Position numbers and translations under genes: made by a program
Shown: piece by piece, positions 27,158 to 36,860 of the stretch
How the letters are laid out: the number at the start of each line of letters is the position of its first letter
Position numbering within the stretch: position 1 is the stretch's first letter
Notes under the pieces: model-generated
Databases searched by the model: none
What the model was told of the DNA's origin: nothing
Seen by the model: only the letters and a program-made list of their open reading frames with translations
Assembly: GCF_002414005.1 (NCBI RefSeq)
Contig: NZ_DHYG01000053.1
Location: forward strand, 1 to 64,000
Direction: 5' to 3'
DNA length: 64,000 nt
From: Psychrobacter sp. UBA5136
GTDB lineage: Bacteria > Pseudomonadota > Gammaproteobacteria > Pseudomonadales > Moraxellaceae

Positions 27158-28615
27158 TTAATAATAACCAAGCAGTTTCCACCAAATCAAACCTGCGCCT
27201 ATCCACACCACTAAATTGACCACACTCATAATGGCCCCAATGCTCCACCATTCTCCTAGTGTCACATAACCTGAGTTAAAAATAACGGGCGCGGTGCCAG
27301 TGGCATAATGGGTCAGCGTCATCATGATATTGCCTGCGGCAGCCAAAATAAGCGCGTACAACATCGGCGGCGCGCCTAAGCTTAACCCTACGGCATAAAA
27401 GGCGGCAAACAGGGCGGTGATATGCGCGGTGGTACTAGCAAAAAAGTAATGAATATACAAATAAACCAACGTTAAAATCACCACAGCCCCAATCCAGCCA
27501 ACGCCTACCGCTCCAATCATGGTTTCGATATTGCTTGAGAACCAACCGACTAAACCCAGTTTGTTAAGGTAAGCGGCCATCATAATCAGCGCTCCAAACC
27601 ATACAATGGTGTCCCATGCCGATTTTTCTTTAAGCACATCATCCCAAGTCAATACACCAGTTAGTATGAGCGTCGTCAAACCAATAAAAGCGGTGGTCGT
27701 CGCATCCACGCTTAGCTGCTCACCAAAAATCAGTGCTGGAATATTGGCCCACAATAGCAGCATCAGCGCAAAGACGCCCAACATGATTTTTTCTTGTGTG
27801 CTCACCTGCCCCATCTCGGTCAGATTGTCTTTGGCAAACTTTTTTGCGTCAGGCGTAACTTTGACATCGGGTGGATAAATCAGATAAATCACCAATGGCA
27901 TCAATAGTAAACAGAGTAACCCCGGTACAAACATTGCAACCGCCCAAGTCGTCCATGACAACTGAATCTCACTACCCGTCGCTTTATTGACCAAATCTAC
28001 CACTAAGGGGTTTGGCGCTGTGGCGGTGACAAACATGCCGGATGTAATCGGGTTGGCGTGATAATTAACCATCGCCAAATAACGGCCGATTTTGTTTTGC
28101 GTGCCTTCTTCTGGCGTCGAATGAAAGCTTTGCGCAATCGACTTCATGATTGGGTGAATAATCCCGCCACCGCGCGCCGTGTTAGATGGCGTGATAGGTG
28201 CTATCATCAGCTCCGCTGCGGCCAACGAATACGCGACGCCGACGGTTTTTTTACCAAAAATTGAGATAAAGTAATAAGCGATACGCCGGCCCAAACCTGT
28301 TTTTATGAGTCCTCGTGATATCATCACTGCAATACCAATCAGCCAAATCAGAGGACTTGAGTAGCTTGATAACGCATCGGCAATGGCTTGTTTGGGACTC
28401 TCACTCGTCACGCCAGTCAGCGCCACCAGCGTAACAGCGATAATGGCAAGCGCACCGATGGGCAAGACTTTCCCGATAATGGCAACAATGGTAGCAATAA
28501 ATAACGCCAACATATGCCATGCTTCTGGCGTCACCCCATTTGGAATCGGAATAACAAACCAGATGATCAAACCAACTAGGATGGCAATCGCTGCTTGAAT
28601 AGGCTTAAATGGCAT
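27158..28615 (-). CDS. DASS family sodium-coupled anion transporter
   Basis: The 485-aa, all-hydrophobic protein has about 12-13 membrane segments and belongs to the DASS (SLC13) family of di/tricarboxylate or 2-oxoglutarate/malate transporters. The SNT motif in APITPSNTARGGG and the second repeat motif FFASTTAHITALFAAF are visible; TSGMFVTATAPNPL matches the family. It likely imports dicarboxylates or exchanges them. Which anion it carries cannot be told. The ATG has AAGGAT at nine bases. It converges on recX. Confidence 0.9.
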   Translation of the reverse strand: MPFKPIQAAIAILVGLIIWFVIPIPNGVTPEAWHMLALFIATIVAIIGKVLPIGALAIIAVTLVALTGVTSESPKQAIADALSSYSSPLIWLIGIAVMISRGLIKTGLGRRIAYYFISIFGKKTVGVAYSLAAAELMIAPITPSNTARGGGIIHPIMKSIAQSFHSTPEEGTQNKIGRYLAMVNYHANPITSGMFVTATAPNPLVVDLVNKATGSEIQLSWTTWAVAMFVPGLLCLLLMPLVIYLIYPPDVKVTPDAKKFAKDNLTEMGQVSTQEKIMLGVFALMLLLWANIPALIFGEQLSVDATTTAFIGLTTLILTGVLTWDDVLKEKSAWDTIVWFGALIMMAAYLNKLGLVGWFSSNIETMIGAVGVGWIGAVVILTLVYLYIHYFFASTTAHITALFAAFYAVGLSLGAPPMLYALILAAAGNIMMTLTHYATGTAPVIFNSGYVTLGEWWSIGAIMSVVNLVVWIGAGLIWWKLLGYY

Positions 28616-28944
28616 GAGTGATATATCCTTATAAAATGCTTATACCTTTATATCGCTGATAACTTTAAATAAAGCGCACTTTTGAGCAAAACTGACTTAA
28701 ATAAATCAAAGCTATGAAGCAGACCTAAATAAATTATACAGCTATCATAAATTTTTTAAATCACCTTAGTACCCTTGTTCACGGTTTTTAACATATCTAT
28801 ATTTTTAAAATTTAAATGAAATAAATAATAATGAACTTACTTTGCATCTTTCAAACGGCAATAATCTTTATAAAGCAGACAAAAAAAGAGCGCATATATA
28901 TGCACTCTTTTTTTATTAATAGACCGTTAAAAAAGATAATTATC
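28616..28944. other. AT-rich gap before the DASS transporter
   Basis: This 329-base gap contains the DUF937-gene terminator at its right end and presumably the transporter promoter. The stretch 28680-28860 is AT-rich. No open reading frame is visible. Confidence 0.5.
28881..28914 (-). terminator. Intrinsic terminator of the DUF937 gene
   Basis: A-run and T-run bracket a palindromic stem (GCATATATATGC core with GAG/CTC) about 30 bases past the stop of the DUF937 gene. Likely active on the minus strand; could be bidirectional. Confidence 0.8.
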
Positions 28945-29673
28945 TTATTTTAACGCTCCTAAACGACTTGATAATTGATTGATGATTTGATCAATCTCTG
29001 CATTGGCTTCAGATTCATGCTCTAAATTGCCATTCGGCGTTAACTGATTCATAACTTCAGGCAATAGCTCAGCAAGACCTTGGCGTACTTCCACCTCATT
29101 TGCGCCTGTATGCGCCGCTACCTGCTGAATCTCATTTTCATCAAATAAACGGGTAATTTCATTCGGATCTAGATTATCATTGGCTTCTTGATTGCTCATC
29201 CAAGAACGCGCTTGGTTTTCATAGCCCATACCCGTGATTTTTGCCAAAGCGCCACTTAAACCACCATTACGTTTAATCCAGTTTAGCACCATCGGCATAA
29301 GCGCAGCGATAAGCATGCCTTTGCCGCCAAATCCCGCACGCGAAGTCTGACCGCCCATCGCCTGACCACTTAAGACGCTACCTAAAATATCGCCAAGTCC
29401 GCCCGCACCTGAGCTCATGCCGCCACGTTGGTTTGCGCCTGTAAACCCGCCGATGATGTCATCCAGACCAAAACCGTTGTCAGTGCGGCGCTCATAACGC
29501 TGTGGATTATAGCCACTCGGTTGGTTGCTGCCGCCTAAGACGCTACCCAAAATATCACCTAACCCGCCTGTGCGGCGCGGATTGATACGTTGGTTGACCG
29601 GATTGCGGTGTGCGTCCTCTGGATCCATTGCACTGCGCGCTACTTGACTGACTAAATTGCCTAATAAACTCAT
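28945..29673 (-). CDS. DUF937 family protein
   Basis: The 242-aa protein has a Gly/Asn/Arg-rich N-terminal half with two repeated GGLGDILGSVL modules (about residues 35 and 98), typical of DUF937 proteins, and an acidic C-terminus with an ANEVEVRQGLAELLPEVMNQLTPNG segment that matches the family's helical end. The function is unknown. The longer upstream frame is dropped because ATG 29673 (MSLLGNLV) has AAGGAAG at good spacing. No signal peptide or membrane anchor is obvious. It lies between the transporter and the YgfX-like gene. Confidence 0.82.
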   Translation of the reverse strand: MSLLGNLVSQVARSAMDPEDAHRNPVNQRINPRRTGGLGDILGSVLGGSNQPSGYNPQRYERRTDNGFGLDDIIGGFTGANQRGGMSSGAGGLGDILGSVLSGQAMGGQTSRAGFGGKGMLIAALMPMVLNWIKRNGGLSGALAKITGMGYENQARSWMSNQEANDNLDPNEITRLFDENEIQQVAAHTGANEVEVRQGLAELLPEVMNQLTPNGNLEHESEANAEIDQIINQLSSRLGALK

Positions 29674-29863
29674 CACGTCTTCCTTTTTATTATAAGAACT
29701 TAGCGTTAATATAACAAATCTCTTACTTGGCCTAGATAGACGTTTTGTTATGGCATGTAGCCGCTCGTTAGTGTTTAAAAGGGAGAACGGACAGAGAGAT
29801 ACAAGGAATTGCACAATATAGATGAGGCTGCTTACATTTAGTGCTTAACTGCATGGTTGTTAT

Positions 29864-30322
29864 TTAGGCAGTTTTAGGAGCAATGGTATTGGCTAAAACC
29901 GTTAATTCACGCCATTGCTCTGCGCTGACTTGATCGCGAAACACCGCGACGGATAAATGGCGCTGATAAGGCTCTACGATAATAAACTTAAAACATATCA
30001 CCCAATGATAGCTACTGACTGCCGCAAGCTCAGACTGCCAAAGTGCGTCGCCGCGACTGCTCCGTATCAGGAGTTGCCAATGTTGATAGATGCTCTTGCC
30101 CAGGGGCGGCTGACTTATATGCAGCAATATCGGTCGCGACAGCGCCAAGTAGCTTACGACGGTGACGCTAACGATAAGTATCAACACATACTGCCATAAC
30201 GCCAATGAGGCGAGCCCGGCCAATATCAGCATCACACTTGCTAAAAACAGATAAAACAGCAAACGTATACGGCTAGCAGGCTTGATCGGTGCGTCGATAC
30301 GTAGCGAGGTTGGCGATGTCAT
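29864..30322 (-). CDS. YgfX-like membrane protein
   Basis: The 152-aa protein has two adjacent membrane segments (about 20-38 and 42-60), then a soluble tail with the ending REL and the WQLLIRSSRGDALWQ strand typical of the YgfX/CptA family, formerly linked to a toxin-antitoxin pair with SdhE (CptB). In E. coli ygfX neighbours sdhE, and here sdhE lies upstream on the same strand, separated by about 230 bases. Whether it is toxic or acts in envelope or cytoskeletal processes is not settled. I judge the family match by layout and context rather than a definite motif. Confidence 0.65.
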   Translation of the reverse strand: MTSPTSLRIDAPIKPASRIRLLFYLFLASVMLILAGLASLALWQYVLILIVSVTVVSYLALSRPILLHISQPPLGKSIYQHWQLLIRSSRGDALWQSELAAVSSYHWVICFKFIIVEPYQRHLSVAVFRDQVSAEQWRELTVLANTIAPKTA

Positions 30323-30449
30323 AATTGGGTATCCAAGCAGGACTTTATTTATATAATCGAGGCTTATAGGTCAAAGGTTTATATTTTTAGCAAAGCTTAG
30401 AAGGTTATATAGTCGGTTCAAAATAAAATCAATACGCTAGTATCATCAT

Positions 30450-30522
30450 GCTACTGGGATCATCTTTCCTTGCTGGCTGTAGGCAGGCGTGACAGAGGCT
30501 GCGAAAAAACCATCCCGGTAGC
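30450..30522. repeat. Long imperfect hairpin between sdhE and the YgfX-like gene
   Basis: An 11-bp stem (30450-30460 with 30512-30522, one T/G wobble) encloses about 50 bases. Its composition is GC-richer than the surroundings. Could be a structured RNA, a dispersed repeat, or chance. Confidence 0.4.
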
Positions 30523-30554
30523 GCCCGCCCTATATCGATCTTAAAGCTATCGAA

Positions 30555-30854
30555 CTACATCGAGCTTTTATTATGGCGCCATGTCTTAATTTTATTGACC
30601 AAATTCCAAATCGCTTCATTTTCCGGACGGCTTTGGTTGGTGAAATAATCCAATAAATCAGGATCTTCGTGGGTGAGCATTTCGGCAAAAGTTGCTTGTT
30701 CGCTAGGGTCAGCGATTAAATATAGCTCTTTAATATAAGGGTCAATATAAAAGTCCAATTCTTTTAAACCACGGCGTGCTTGATAAATAATACGGCGCTG
30801 CTCGAGAGTTGGCTCTGGTTGCTTGCTTGGCTCTGGTTGCTTGCTAGTTGTCAT
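30555..30854 (-). CDS. sdhE: FAD assembly factor SdhE
   Basis: The 99-aa protein matches SdhE (YgfY/CptB), which helps attach FAD covalently to succinate dehydrogenase. The RGxxE motif is RGLKELD at about residue 28, followed by FAEMLTHEDPDLLDYF, the family core; ending WNLVNKIKTW. Residues 4-15 are KQPEP repeated twice, encoded by an 18-bp tandem duplication that lengthens the N-terminus. The ATG has GAGAA upstream. Confidence 0.92.
   Translation of the reverse strand: MTTSKQPEPSKQPEPTLEQRRIIYQARRGLKELDFYIDPYIKELYLIADPSEQATFAEMLTHEDPDLLDYFTNQSRPENEAIWNLVNKIKTWRHNKSSM
30811..30846. repeat. 18-bp tandem duplication in sdhE
   Basis: Two copies of an 18-mer (30811-30828 and 30829-30846, 17 of 18 identical) encode the doubled SKQPEP stretch at the start of SdhE. 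Confidence 0.9.
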
Positions 30855-30963
30855 AAAAGTGTTCTCATAGGTTTAAAGATAAATATACAGATGAATCTGC
30901 TATAGTATTCAAGCTCATTTCTAAAAAAGCTTTATCAAAAGCAGTCTCATAGATAGGTAGGTA

Positions 30964-31860
30964 TTAGCTTTGATTATACGCCGATAATTGCTGCCATAAT
31001 GCCACCGCTTGCTGCATCATAGCGACATTGTGAGTCCGGATGATACTTGCGCCCTGCTGTAGTGCAAAAAGACCCGCCGCCGTTCCTACCGCATCACGCT
31101 CTATCGCTTGGGTAGTGGCAACCGCTTCGACCCCACTTTTGCTCAAGACTTCTGCCAAAAATCGCTTACGTGAAATACCAAACATCATCGGCAATTTAAG
31201 GGTTTGTAAGCGTTCAAGCTGACCTAATAACGCGCAATGATGCTCATAGTTTTTTGCAAAGCCAAAACCAGGATCGATAATGATTTTTTCACGCTTGACG
31301 CCAAGACCGGTTGCCTCATCGATACAGACAGTCAGCTCGGCACCGACGTCTTTCATCACATCATCATACTGGGCAAGGCTATTCATTGTCGTCGGCTCGC
31401 CGCGCATGTGCATCAGCATGACCGGAATATCTAGCTTGGCTGCCATCACGGCCGCGCCCTCACGCTTAAGCGCACGGACATCATTCCAAATATCAGCGCC
31501 CGCTTCAAAAGCTGCCTGCATAACGATAGGATTGCTGGTATCAATGGATAACCAAACATCATTGCCTATATGCTGACGAATCGCTTTGACGACTGGCACC
31601 ACGCGCTGCATTTCTTCGTCGGTTGACACAGCAGCGGCATTGGGCCGAGTAGATTCACCGCCGATATCGATAATGCTTGCGCCAGCGGCTATCATCTCTT
31701 TAGCGTGAGTAAGCGCGCTATCAAGCGCACTAAACTGCCCACCATCAGAAAAAGAATCTGGCGTGACATTTAAAATACCCATAACGTGCGGCTGCGATAA
31801 ATCTAAAGTTTTATCGCGGCTCGTCACTTGATAGCTAGGTAAAGGGTCAAATAATGACAT
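30964..31860 (-). CDS. folP: Dihydropteroate synthase
   Basis: The 298-aa TIM-barrel enzyme condenses pABA with the pterin diphosphate in folate synthesis and is the target of sulfonamides. Conserved loops are present: MGILNVTPDSFSDGGQ, the IIDIGGESTRPN motif, DVWLSIDTSNP and the MFGISRKRF segment, with RTHNVAMM at the end. The ATG follows GGATAAG. It lies between sdhE and the ftsH terminator; ftsH upstream is a common neighbour of folP in gammaproteobacteria, but a terminator stands between the two here. Confidence 0.97.
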   Translation of the reverse strand: MSLFDPLPSYQVTSRDKTLDLSQPHVMGILNVTPDSFSDGGQFSALDSALTHAKEMIAAGASIIDIGGESTRPNAAAVSTDEEMQRVVPVVKAIRQHIGNDVWLSIDTSNPIVMQAAFEAGADIWNDVRALKREGAAVMAAKLDIPVMLMHMRGEPTTMNSLAQYDDVMKDVGAELTVCIDEATGLGVKREKIIIDPGFGFAKNYEHHCALLGQLERLQTLKLPMMFGISRKRFLAEVLSKSGVEAVATTQAIERDAVGTAAGLFALQQGASIIRTHNVAMMQQAVALWQQLSAYNQS

Positions 31861-31986
31861 AACTTATCCATTACAAATTAATTTCTAAAAAATCATTTTA
31901 ATTTTATTTATACCATTTAAGATATAACTGCCTATGATAGCAGCAAATCTTATCCTGTCCTAAAGTCATGAGCAAATGACAGCCAT

Positions 31987-32019
31987 AAAAAAAGCCCTTT
32001 ATAAAAAAGGGCTTTTTTT
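31987..32019 (-). terminator. Intrinsic terminator of ftsH
   Basis: AAAGCCCTTT-type arms form a strong hairpin bracketed by A7 and T7, about 35 bases past the ftsH stop. It separates ftsH from folP. Confidence 0.92.
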
Positions 32020-32053
32020 ATCGACTATCGATTAGATTGTAATAAACGAGATA

Positions 32054-33949
32054 CTACATCGCTGGTAATGGCGGCGGTGTTGAATTCGTCGGTTTAATAT
32101 CATTTTTCGATAAGTTTACTTCGTTATGCTGATAGACTCTTGGTGGACGTGGCTCTTCACCGGCCAAAATATCCTGCAATTGGTCACGGTCAATAGTTTC
32201 CCATTTCATCAAGGCATCTACCATCGCATGTATCTTCTCTTGATTGCCTTCAATCAATTCGCGAGCGATATCATACTGCTCTTCCAACATACGGCGTACT
32301 TCTTCATCAACTTTTTGCTGCGTCGCCTCTGAAATCGTCCGACCACCGCCGCCAAAGTAACCTTGGGAGCTATCGTCATCTTCATAAACCATGACGCCGA
32401 GCGCATCTGACATACCGTATTTGGTTACCATTGCGCGTGCCATTTTGGTTGCGCGTTCAAAGTCATTTGATGCACCAGTTGACATCTGGTTAATAAATAC
32501 TTCTTCAGCAATACGGCCACCAAACAATATCGCAATATCGTTAAGCATTTTTGATTTATACATGCTTGTCTGATCGTGCTCAGGTAGCTGCCAAGTAACC
32601 CCAAGCGCAAAACCACGCGGCATAATCGTCACTTTATGTACAGGATCGGTGCCCGGTAGTAATTCAGCAACGAGCGCATGGCCTGACTCGTGATAAGCCG
32701 TGGCGCGGCGCTCTTCTTCACGGATGACCATGGATTTCCGCTCAGGACCCATATATAGCTTGTCTTTAGCATCTTCAAAGTCATTCATATCAACGCTACG
32801 CTTATTACGGCGTGCAGCAAACAAAGCAGCTTCGTTGACGAGGTTTGCTAACTGCGCACCACTAAAGCCTGGCGTACCACGCGCCAACGCATGCGCATCG
32901 ACACCGATAGTATTTGGTAATTTACGTAAATGGACTCTAAGGATTTGTTCGCGGCCTTTGATATCTGGCAAGCCAACTTGTACCTGACGATCAAAACGAC
33001 CCGGGCGTAATAGTGCTTTATCAAGGACGTCTGCACGGTTGGTCGCGGCAATGACGATGACGCCTTCATTGCCTTCAAAACCATCCATTTCAACCAATAA
33101 TTGGTTCAGCGTCTGCTCGCGCTCATCGTTACCGCCGCCCATACCAGAGCCACGATGACGACCGACCGCATCAATCTCATCGATAAAGATGATACAAGGC
33201 GCACTTTTCTTTGCTTGCTCAAACATATCGCGCACACGCGAGGCACCAACACCGACAAACATCTCAACAAAGTCAGAACCTGAAATCGAGAAGAACGGCA
33301 CTTTGGCTTCACCAGCAATCGCTCTTGCCAATAGCGTTTTACCCGTACCTGGAGGGCCGACCATCAAGATACCACGTGGAATCGTCGCCCCAAGCTTGGT
33401 AAATTTATCAGGATCACGTAAAAATTCGACGACTTCAACGACTTCTTCTTTGGCTTCTTCACAGCCCGCAACGTCATCAAAGTTCACCTTAATTTGGTCT
33501 TCGGTCAGCATCTTGGCTTTTGACTTACCAAAGCTCATCGGTCCGCCGCCTTTGCCGCCAGCCCCGCCTTGCATATTGCGCATAAAGAATAAAAACAAAC
33601 CAATAATCAATAAAATTGGGAAACTGGCTATTAGCAATTGCATCAAGACGCTTTGGCGCTTAGGCGCAGTGCCTTGCACTTCAACTTGGTTCTCACGCAA
33701 GAGTGGCATCAGCTGCTCATCAGCCACAGCTGGTCGAATGGTCTCAAATGTTGAACCATTTTTCTTTTCGCCGGTGATTTGCTCGCCGTCGATTTCAACA
33801 CTGGCTACTTGGTTTTCTGACACCGCGGTCACAAATTCCGAGTAGTTAAGGCTATCTGGCTCAGATGATTTGTCAAAGCCGCTAAACACCAGCACTAAAA
33901 CACCGATCACCACCAGCCACAATAAGGTATTTTTTACCATGTCGCTCAC
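32054..33949 (-). CDS. ftsH: ATP-dependent zinc metalloprotease FtsH
   Basis: The 631-aa inner-membrane AAA+ protease degrades misfolded membrane proteins and, in E. coli, LpxC and sigma-32. It has two membrane segments (about 7-24 and 104-124) around a periplasmic domain, then Walker A GPPGTGKT, Walker [10 protein letters not shown], the SRH arginine region and the zinc motif HESGH. The C-terminus is short. The outermost start is a GTG at 33949; the ATG at 33940 (MVKNTLLW) is an equally plausible start. It precedes folP but ends in its own terminator. Confidence 0.97.
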   Translation of the reverse strand: MSDMVKNTLLWLVVIGVLVLVFSGFDKSSEPDSLNYSEFVTAVSENQVASVEIDGEQITGEKKNGSTFETIRPAVADEQLMPLLRENQVEVQGTAPKRQSVLMQLLIASFPILLIIGLFLFFMRNMQGGAGGKGGGPMSFGKSKAKMLTEDQIKVNFDDVAGCEEAKEEVVEVVEFLRDPDKFTKLGATIPRGILMVGPPGTGKTLLARAIAGEAKVPFFSISGSDFVEMFVGVGASRVRDMFEQAKKSAPCIIFIDEIDAVGRHRGSGMGGGNDEREQTLNQLLVEMDGFEGNEGVIVIAATNRADVLDKALLRPGRFDRQVQVGLPDIKGREQILRVHLRKLPNTIGVDAHALARGTPGFSGAQLANLVNEAALFAARRNKRSVDMNDFEDAKDKLYMGPERKSMVIREEERRATAYHESGHALVAELLPGTDPVHKVTIMPRGFALGVTWQLPEHDQTSMYKSKMLNDIAILFGGRIAEEVFINQMSTGASNDFERATKMARAMVTKYGMSDALGVMVYEDDDSSQGYFGGGGRTISEATQQKVDEEVRRMLEEQYDIARELIEGNQEKIHAMVDALMKWETIDRDQLQDILAGEEPRPPRVYQHNEVNLSKNDIKPTNSTPPPLPAM

Positions 33950-34395
33950 TAGTTATTCCCATCCCTTACTTATTGGTGTGTTTATTAAACACGTGACGTC
34001 TATATATAAACGTATGGCTCACTATTCAATGCCTAGTTGCAAATTATTATTAGCGTTTGGATGTGATGACTTTAAAATCACAAGCAAGATAATAATTAGG
34101 CAAACTAACATAATTGAGCGGATAAGGCGCTTACTGTTAGACGACTTTGCTTAAAACATAGGCTTGATACATAGATGTAAAAATATAGATTTAAAACAAA
34201 GTTAATATATCATGATATGTGGTGCTAACCTGAATAATTCAAGCAGCAATCACATTTATTCAGTTAACTGATTGTAGCGGTTTTACGCTAATTAACCAGA
34301 CCCTTTATTGTGACTTTTTATCACTTATTGTCACATAAGATATTAGCGCAACTGATTGTCGTTAAAACCTTTTTATTAAGGAGCTTAAACACTGG
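33950..34395. other. Gap between rlmE and ftsH
   Basis: In this 446-base gap both flanking genes read on the minus strand, so it should hold the ftsH promoter and the rlmE 3' end. I saw no convincing terminator, RNA or reading frame; the stretch is AT-rich. Confidence 0.4.
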
Positions 34396-35028
34396 CTACT
34401 TAATGGCAATCCAAAACATCTCTTTTGAGCGCGGTCTTGAAGCGCCAGGTTTGATACTACGAATTTTACTAAAATCCGCCTGCATCTGCTTGCGTAATTC
34501 TTGCGTGCCCTCGCCTTGAAACACTTTCATAATAAGCGCGCCACCTTCTGGTAAGGTTGCCAGCGCGAAATCGACCGCCAGCTCGCACAAGTACATCATG
34601 CGCGGCTGATCAATGGCGCTATTGCCCGCAGTATTGGGCGCCATATCAGATAGCACCACATCGACCTGTCTATCGCCGACTTCCGCCATAATGCGCTCAA
34701 ACACTTCTGTCTCACGAAAATCGCCCTGAATAAAGGTAACATCAGGCAAGGTATCCATCGGCAAAATATCAGAGGCAATTAACACGCCTTTTTCACCAAC
34801 CAATTTGCCAGCAACTTGCGACCAACTGCCGGGCGCACTGCCTAAGTCAACGACGGTCATGCCTTTTTTAATCAGATTGGTTTTTTCATTAATCTCAAGC
34901 AATTTATAAGCAGCGCGGGCACGGTAGCCGTCTTTTTGGGCTTTTTTCACATAAGGATCGTCAATATGCTCTTGCATCCAAGCACTGCTGCTTTTTGACA
35001 ATTTTTTATTTTCAATACGCGTGACCAA
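34396..35028 (-). CDS. rlmE: 23S rRNA 2'-O-ribose methyltransferase RlmE
   Basis: The 210-aa enzyme (FtsJ/RrmJ) methylates U2552 of 23S rRNA and is a heat-shock gene in E. coli. SAM site VVDLGSAPGSWSQ, the K-D-K-E-type catalytic segments (QKDGYRARAAYKL, VLSDMAPNTAG, LIMKVFQGEG) and the basic N-terminus TRIENKKLSKSSSAW are typical. There is no ATG in the N-terminal region; a TTG at 35028 preceded by AGGAG at eight bases gives the family-like start, while a longer TTG frame (to 35067) is less likely. It diverges from yhbY, an arrangement seen in many gammaproteobacteria. Confidence 0.94.
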   Translation of the reverse strand: MVTRIENKKLSKSSSAWMQEHIDDPYVKKAQKDGYRARAAYKLLEINEKTNLIKKGMTVVDLGSAPGSWSQVAGKLVGEKGVLIASDILPMDTLPDVTFIQGDFRETEVFERIMAEVGDRQVDVVLSDMAPNTAGNSAIDQPRMMYLCELAVDFALATLPEGGALIMKVFQGEGTQELRKQMQADFSKIRSIKPGASRPRSKEMFWIAIK

Positions 35029-35396
35029 AATACCTGCTCCTATTACTTTGTAAAACTTGTTTTGCAAAATACAGATAACGGCTTATAAAGTGATTATCTA
35101 TAACATGACCATGCCTAAGCACTCAAAGTTTAAGCGCTCAAATTTTCCCACTCACTGAGCAATAAAGGCCTGAATATACCTTTTAACCTTCAACAGTGAA
35201 ATTCTCTTAGTGAAAACACTGCTTTATAAACCTGTAGCGTTTATAATGTACGCATACTTTCAGTTTAACATTTTCATCACGTAAAATCGTGCAAAATCCT
35301 GCTGATCTCATGCAAGGTGTCCACAGTTTATCTATAATGGTCATTATCTGCTCTTAATAACACCCTCTTTTATTTTTATCAACCTCTAGGAATTGT
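35029..35396. other. Divergent rlmE/yhbY promoter region
   Basis: This gap between divergent genes contains two TATAAT boxes (35242-35247 and 35333-35338) with no convincing -35, so I cannot assign the start points. No gene is visible. Confidence 0.45.
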
Positions 35397-35705
35397 ATGC
35401 AACTCGATAACGCTACCGTTAAACGCCTAAAAGGCATTGGTCATGACCTTAAACCGATTGTTATGATTGGCAATAAAGGTATTACCCCAAGCATCACGGA
35501 AGAGATTGACCGCGCTTTGACGGATCATGAACTTATCAAAGTAAAATTGCCAGCGGGCACAAAAGAAGAGCGCGATGTCATCGGCGCTGAGCTTGCAGCA
35601 GCGGCGAATGCGACTTTGGTACACTCAATCGGCCGTATGGCGCTATTGCTGCGTCAAAACCCACACGCCAACCCTAAGCTGTCAAATCTTGCTCGTCATG
35701 CGTAG
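35397..35705 (+). CDS. yhbY: YhbY (CRS1/YhbY domain) ribosome-associated RNA-binding protein
   Basis: The 102-aa protein is a single CRM domain that binds pre-50S ribosomal particles. The motif GxxG appears as IGNKGITPSI, with LKGIGHDLKPIV at the start and ELIKVKL in the middle. It faces rlmE, its usual neighbour. A strong terminator follows. The ATG has AGGAA. Confidence 0.95.
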   Translation: MQLDNATVKRLKGIGHDLKPIVMIGNKGITPSITEEIDRALTDHELIKVKLPAGTKEERDVIGAELAAAANATLVHSIGRMALLLRQNPHANPKLSNLARHA

Positions 35706-35752
35706 TAATTGATTCATTTAAGCTTAGCTTAGTTTATGTTGTATCCTATCTC

Positions 35753-35784
35753 AAAAAGCCGCGCTGCAATTGCTCGCGGCTTTT
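35753..35784 (+). terminator. Intrinsic terminator of yhbY
   Basis: AAAAGCCGCG (35754-35763) and CGCGGCTTTT (35775-35784) pair perfectly around an 11-base loop; T-run is part of the right arm. Confidence 0.9.
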
Positions 35785-35838
35785 GTTTTATGATTTTTTT
35801 GATAAATAGATTCTTGATAAATAGAGCGCTGCCAAATT

Positions 35839-36684
35839 ATGAGCCAAATTTTTAATTTATACCTAGCAACTGACACGTTAGCCGCTGATGCCGAGCAGCT
35901 TGGTGTCACCATAGAAGACTTACAAAGCATCCAAGTAGAAGTGGTCGCAACTTTGGTACAAATAGCAAAGATGGCTCCAACAGCGCAGCCAGAGTGGCAA
36001 TTACAGCTTGACTATCGAATAACGCTGCCGCTTAAAACACTAGCGGCGCAATTAAATTGGTCAACGTGGCAAGCGAGCAATGCGGACTTTGTAGATTATT
36101 TATGGGAGCAAACTTGCCTTGAGTGCTTTTTAGCAGGCGATCTGATCACCAGCGCCGTTTCGATTAATGGCGCTGGCGTTAATATAACAGCGCCTTATAT
36201 TGAGATTAACGCCAGTCCCGATGGACGTTATGCGCTTTATCAGTTTGCCGATTATCGTAGCCCTGCGGCACTGCCGCCAACGCCGCTTTTGCAAGCAGAC
36301 GGGCAAACACGTGCGTCGATTAATTGGACTGCTAATAAAAAAATTGCCCGTACAGAGCAAAAATCCGCGTCAAAGTCCGTATCACTGCCAACTGAGCCTT
36401 TTATCCAATCACTAACCACTAACACCACCACTGCTAAAACTTATCACTACGAGCGTAGTTTTACTTTACCATTAAGCCAGCTGTCTTATACAAAGACTGG
36501 TATCGTTGATAATATCATTGGCTCCATTCATCCGTGCGTGATTTTAAGCTTTTCTACAATGTTTGGTACAACGGCGTTATATTTTGCGCCCAAACACGCT
36601 TCCCCGCCCGACTTTCACAATCGGCAGTGTTGGTCCTTATTTAATAAACAAGCGGCAATGGTTAAACCTCTTTATAACCCTTAG
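35839..36684 (+). CDS. DOMON-like domain protein
   Basis: The 281-aa soluble protein matches a family of DOMON-like proteins by the pattern DYLWEQTCLECFLAG and YIEINASPDGRYALYQFADYR, which resemble the core strands of that fold. The ligand and function are unknown. A polar Lys/Ser/Thr insertion (about residues 169-200) lies between the core and the C-terminal part. No signal peptide is seen. Three tandem 17-mers follow the stop codon. Confidence 0.65.
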   Translation: MSQIFNLYLATDTLAADAEQLGVTIEDLQSIQVEVVATLVQIAKMAPTAQPEWQLQLDYRITLPLKTLAAQLNWSTWQASNADFVDYLWEQTCLECFLAGDLITSAVSINGAGVNITAPYIEINASPDGRYALYQFADYRSPAALPPTPLLQADGQTRASINWTANKKIARTEQKSASKSVSLPTEPFIQSLTTNTTTAKTYHYERSFTLPLSQLSYTKTGIVDNIIGSIHPCVILSFSTMFGTTALYFAPKHASPPDFHNRQCWSLFNKQAAMVKPLYNP

Positions 36685-36734
36685 TCTCATTTAACCCTTA
36701 ACCTCATTTAACCCCTAACCTCACTTAATCCTAA
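36675..36734. repeat. 17-bp tandem repeat after the DOMON-like gene
   Basis: Three copies of a TAACCCTTAACCTCATT-like 17-mer (36675-36725) plus a partial fourth (to 36734) overlap the 3' end of the gene and continue beyond its stop. They lie just before the convergent CHAP-protein terminator. Confidence 0.85.
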
Positions 36735-36752
36735 AGCACTTGCTTTAAAGCA

Positions 36753-36789
36753 TAAAAAAAACCAGTAATGTCATAAAGAGCATTACTGG
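36753..36789 (-). terminator. Intrinsic terminator of the CHAP protein gene
   Basis: CCAGTAATG (36762-36770) pairs with CATTACTGG (36781-36789), and an A8 run on the left gives a T-run on the minus strand, about 70 bases past the stop. Confidence 0.85.
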
Positions 36790-36860
36790 GTTCGGAGAAA
36801 ACAGGGAATTAAAAAAATGGCGATAGTTGCTTATTATAAGACTTGCTTAATGGGCGCTTA

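Noticed and set aside
33189..33845. 218-aa plus-strand frame opposite ftsH
   Set aside because: ftsH has complete motifs across the same bases; the plus frame is Ser/Pro-rich shadow.
36675..36734. CRISPR or telomere interpretation of the 17-mers
   Set aside because: Units are directly adjacent without spacers and only three to four in number; chromosome ends are not expected.
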